DNA of 44,254 nucleotides, taken from assembly GCA_036278935.1 (NCBI GenBank), contig DASUKA010000077.1, positions 1 through 44,254 of the forward strand, read 5' to 3'. Source of the DNA: DASSNR01 sp036278935 (lineage in GTDB: Bacteria; Gemmatimonadota; Gemmatimonadetes; Gemmatimonadales; Gemmatimonadaceae). Of the stretch, positions 42,977 through 44,254 are shown in pieces. Position numbers and translations under genes: made by a program. Positions within the stretch are counted from its first letter, which is position 1. Each line of letters starts with the position of its first letter. The notes beneath the pieces are model-generated. The model saw only the letters and a list, made by a program, of their open reading frames with translations, did not search any database and had not been told where the DNA came from.

Positions 42977-44182
42977 ATGCTCGCTGCACGCCCGGCGCCG
43001 CTCGCGCGCACCGCGGCTGTCCCGTTCGCGCTCGCCCTGCTCACCCTGCTTCCTCTGCTCGTCGCGTCCGCGCCGGCGCATGCACAGGACACGGGTTCCG
43101 GCGCGTTCGTCGTCACCCTCGGCCACGACACGATTGCCGTGGAGCGCTTCACGCGAACGAGTACCACGCTCACCGGCGACCTCGTGCTGCGCACACCCGC
43201 CACGCGCATCGTGCACTACACGGCCACTCTCGGCACGCACGCACGCGTCACACGGATGGATGTCGCCGTGCGGCACGTTGGCCAGGCGACGACAACGCAG
43301 ACGATGACCCTCCGCTGGTCCGGCGACACCGCCGTGCAGACGATCACCGCGAGCGGGAAGACGCGCACCGTGCGTACGGCCGCGCCCGCGGGCACCGCGC
43401 CGTGGCTCTTCCCCTCCTACGCGCTCATCGAGCAGGCCGTGCGGCAGGCCCTCGCCGCGAGGCAGGACAGCGTCACGCTCCCGCTCATCGTGCTCGGCGG
43501 GCGCGGCACCTTCGCCACCACCATCGTCCGCCTCACGCACGACTCCGTGCGCACCACGACGGCAAGCGGCGACTCGCGCCTCGCCATGTCGCCCACCGGC
43601 GATCTCCTCGGCCTCGTCTCGCCCACGAGCACGGAGAAGGTGCTGGTGACGCGGCTGCCGACGCTCGATGTGGAGGCCATGGCGCGGGCGTTCGCCAGGC
43701 GCGACCAGGCCGGTCACGCGCTGGGAACGCTCTCGCCGCGCGACACGGTGCGAGCGACCGTCGGCGGCGCCTCGCTGCTCGTGGACTACTCGCGCCCCGC
43801 GATGCGCGGACGTACGATCTTCGGCGGCATCGTGCCGTGGGGACAGGTGTGGCGCACCGGCGCCAACGCGGCCACGGGCTTCACCACGTCACGCGGCCTC
43901 ACGATCAATGGCGTGGCCGTGCCCGCCGGCTCCTACACGCTCTGGACGCTCCCCTCGCCCAACGGATGGTCGCTCATCATCAACAAGCAGACCGGGCAAT
44001 GGGGAACGGAGTACCACGCGGATCAGGATCTGACGCGAATCCCGATGCAGCTCTCCAGCGTGCCGTCGCCCGCCGAGCGGTTCACCATCGCGATCGATCC
44101 GCGGGGGAGCGATGCAGGCGTGCTGCAGATGACGTGGGATACCACGCGCGTGTCCGTGCAAATCGCCGAGTCCGCACGCTGA
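42977..44182 (+). CDS. Secreted protein with C-terminal DUF2911 domain
   Basis: A 401-residue exported protein with a signal peptide of about 36 residues (LALLTLLPLLVASAPAHA|Q). The middle (about 40-240) is a beta-rich region with no recognised family. The last 150 residues are DUF2911: SLLVDYSRPAMRGRTIFGGI, VPWGQVWRTGANAATGFTTS, PAGSYTLWTLPSPNGWSLII and NKQTGQWGTEYHADQDLTRI are classic landmarks. This domain is widespread in Bacteroidetes and Gemmatimonadota and is unassigned. The ATG at 42977 has GGAGA six bases upstream. It is divergent from the second orphan permease with a 200-base gap. Confidence 0.9.
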   Translation: MLAARPAPLARTAAVPFALALLTLLPLLVASAPAHAQDTGSGAFVVTLGHDTIAVERFTRTSTTLTGDLVLRTPATRIVHYTATLGTHARVTRMDVAVRHVGQATTTQTMTLRWSGDTAVQTITASGKTRTVRTAAPAGTAPWLFPSYALIEQAVRQALAARQDSVTLPLIVLGGRGTFATTIVRLTHDSVRTTTASGDSRLAMSPTGDLLGLVSPTSTEKVLVTRLPTLDVEAMARAFARRDQAGHALGTLSPRDTVRATVGGASLLVDYSRPAMRGRTIFGGIVPWGQVWRTGANAATGFTTSRGLTINGVAVPAGSYTLWTLPSPNGWSLIINKQTGQWGTEYHADQDLTRIPMQLSSVPSPAERFTIAIDPRGSDAGVLQMTWDTTRVSVQIAESAR

Positions 44183-44254
44183 GGAGGTGCTTTACACCAC
44201 AGAGACATGGAGGACACACAGGTGGGGGTCAGATCTTGAATCGTGAGGCCTCAC
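44183..44254. other. Non-coding right edge
   Basis: The last 72 bases are less GC-rich, contain CACAGAGACATGGAGGACAC and end in a GGGGGTCAGATCTTGAAT stretch. I have a general impression that similar GGGGTCAGATCTTGAAT-like stretches border REP-associated transposase elements in other genomes, but the window ends before anything can be confirmed. Confidence 0.3.

Noticed and set aside
1..44254. CRISPR array, tRNA, rRNA or complete insertion sequence
   Set aside because: I found no regularly spaced repeats of CRISPR size, no cloverleaf with a CCA-side stem, and no transposase or integrase motif. Detection by eye is weak for tRNA, so this is not proof of absence.

Overview
The window is 44 kb of very GC-rich bacterial DNA with densely packed genes on both strands. 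I see no phage genes, transposase, CRISPR array, rRNA or tRNA. Several traits together suggest a Gemmatimonadota (Gemmatimonadetes) chromosome: Hanks-type Ser/Thr kinases fused to periplasmic propeller or TPR domains, PadR-linked orphan FtsX/MacB-type permeases of about 800-900 residues, a SusC/SusD pair under an ECF sigma/FecR switch in a high-GC genome, and leaderless or weak-SD starts. This assignment is inferred from gene content; no 16S gene is present. Acidobacteriota would be the main alternative.

Left part (1-11.3 kb): a gene cut by the window edge, a small hypothetical gene, rmuC, a 63-residue gene on the minus strand, a membrane protein made of three repeats, and an overlapping addB-addA-like helicase/nuclease pair. 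RmuC and AddAB both belong to DNA recombination and repair. Middle part (11.3-21.1 kb, mostly minus strand): a secreted gamma-glutamyltransferase, two translationally coupled transmembrane Ser/Thr kinases with different extracytoplasmic domains, a beta-propeller/MoaD-like pair with overlapping genes, and a GlxA-type AraC regulator.

From 21.1 to 27.2 kb the plus strand carries an M1 metallopeptidase, two overlapping WYL regulators of PafB/PafC type, and an overlapping glycerophosphodiesterase/threonine dehydratase pair. From 27.2 to 31.8 kb lie an orphan ABC permease with its PadR regulator, then a membrane protein divergent from an HxlR regulator. The padR promoter (17-bp spacer, palindrome over the spacer, -10 six bases before the ATG) and the twin ACTTG-N7-CAAGT sites at hxlR are the clearest regulatory sites in the window.

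From 31.8 to 40.2 kb one minus-strand cluster reads ECF sigma factor, FecR anti-sigma, SusC-type TonB receptor with an STN signalling domain, SusD-type lipoprotein, and a secreted metal-dependent amidohydrolase. It looks like a complete sense-import-cleave unit: the receptor senses its ligand, signals through FecR to the sigma factor, imports the ligand with SusD, and the amidohydrolase probably acts on it. The right end holds a second orphan permease and a divergent secreted DUF2911 protein. The best candidates for new biology are the self-contained sigma/FecR/SusCD/amidohydrolase unit, the MoaD/beta-propeller pair, the coupled kinase pair, and the small 63-residue gene.
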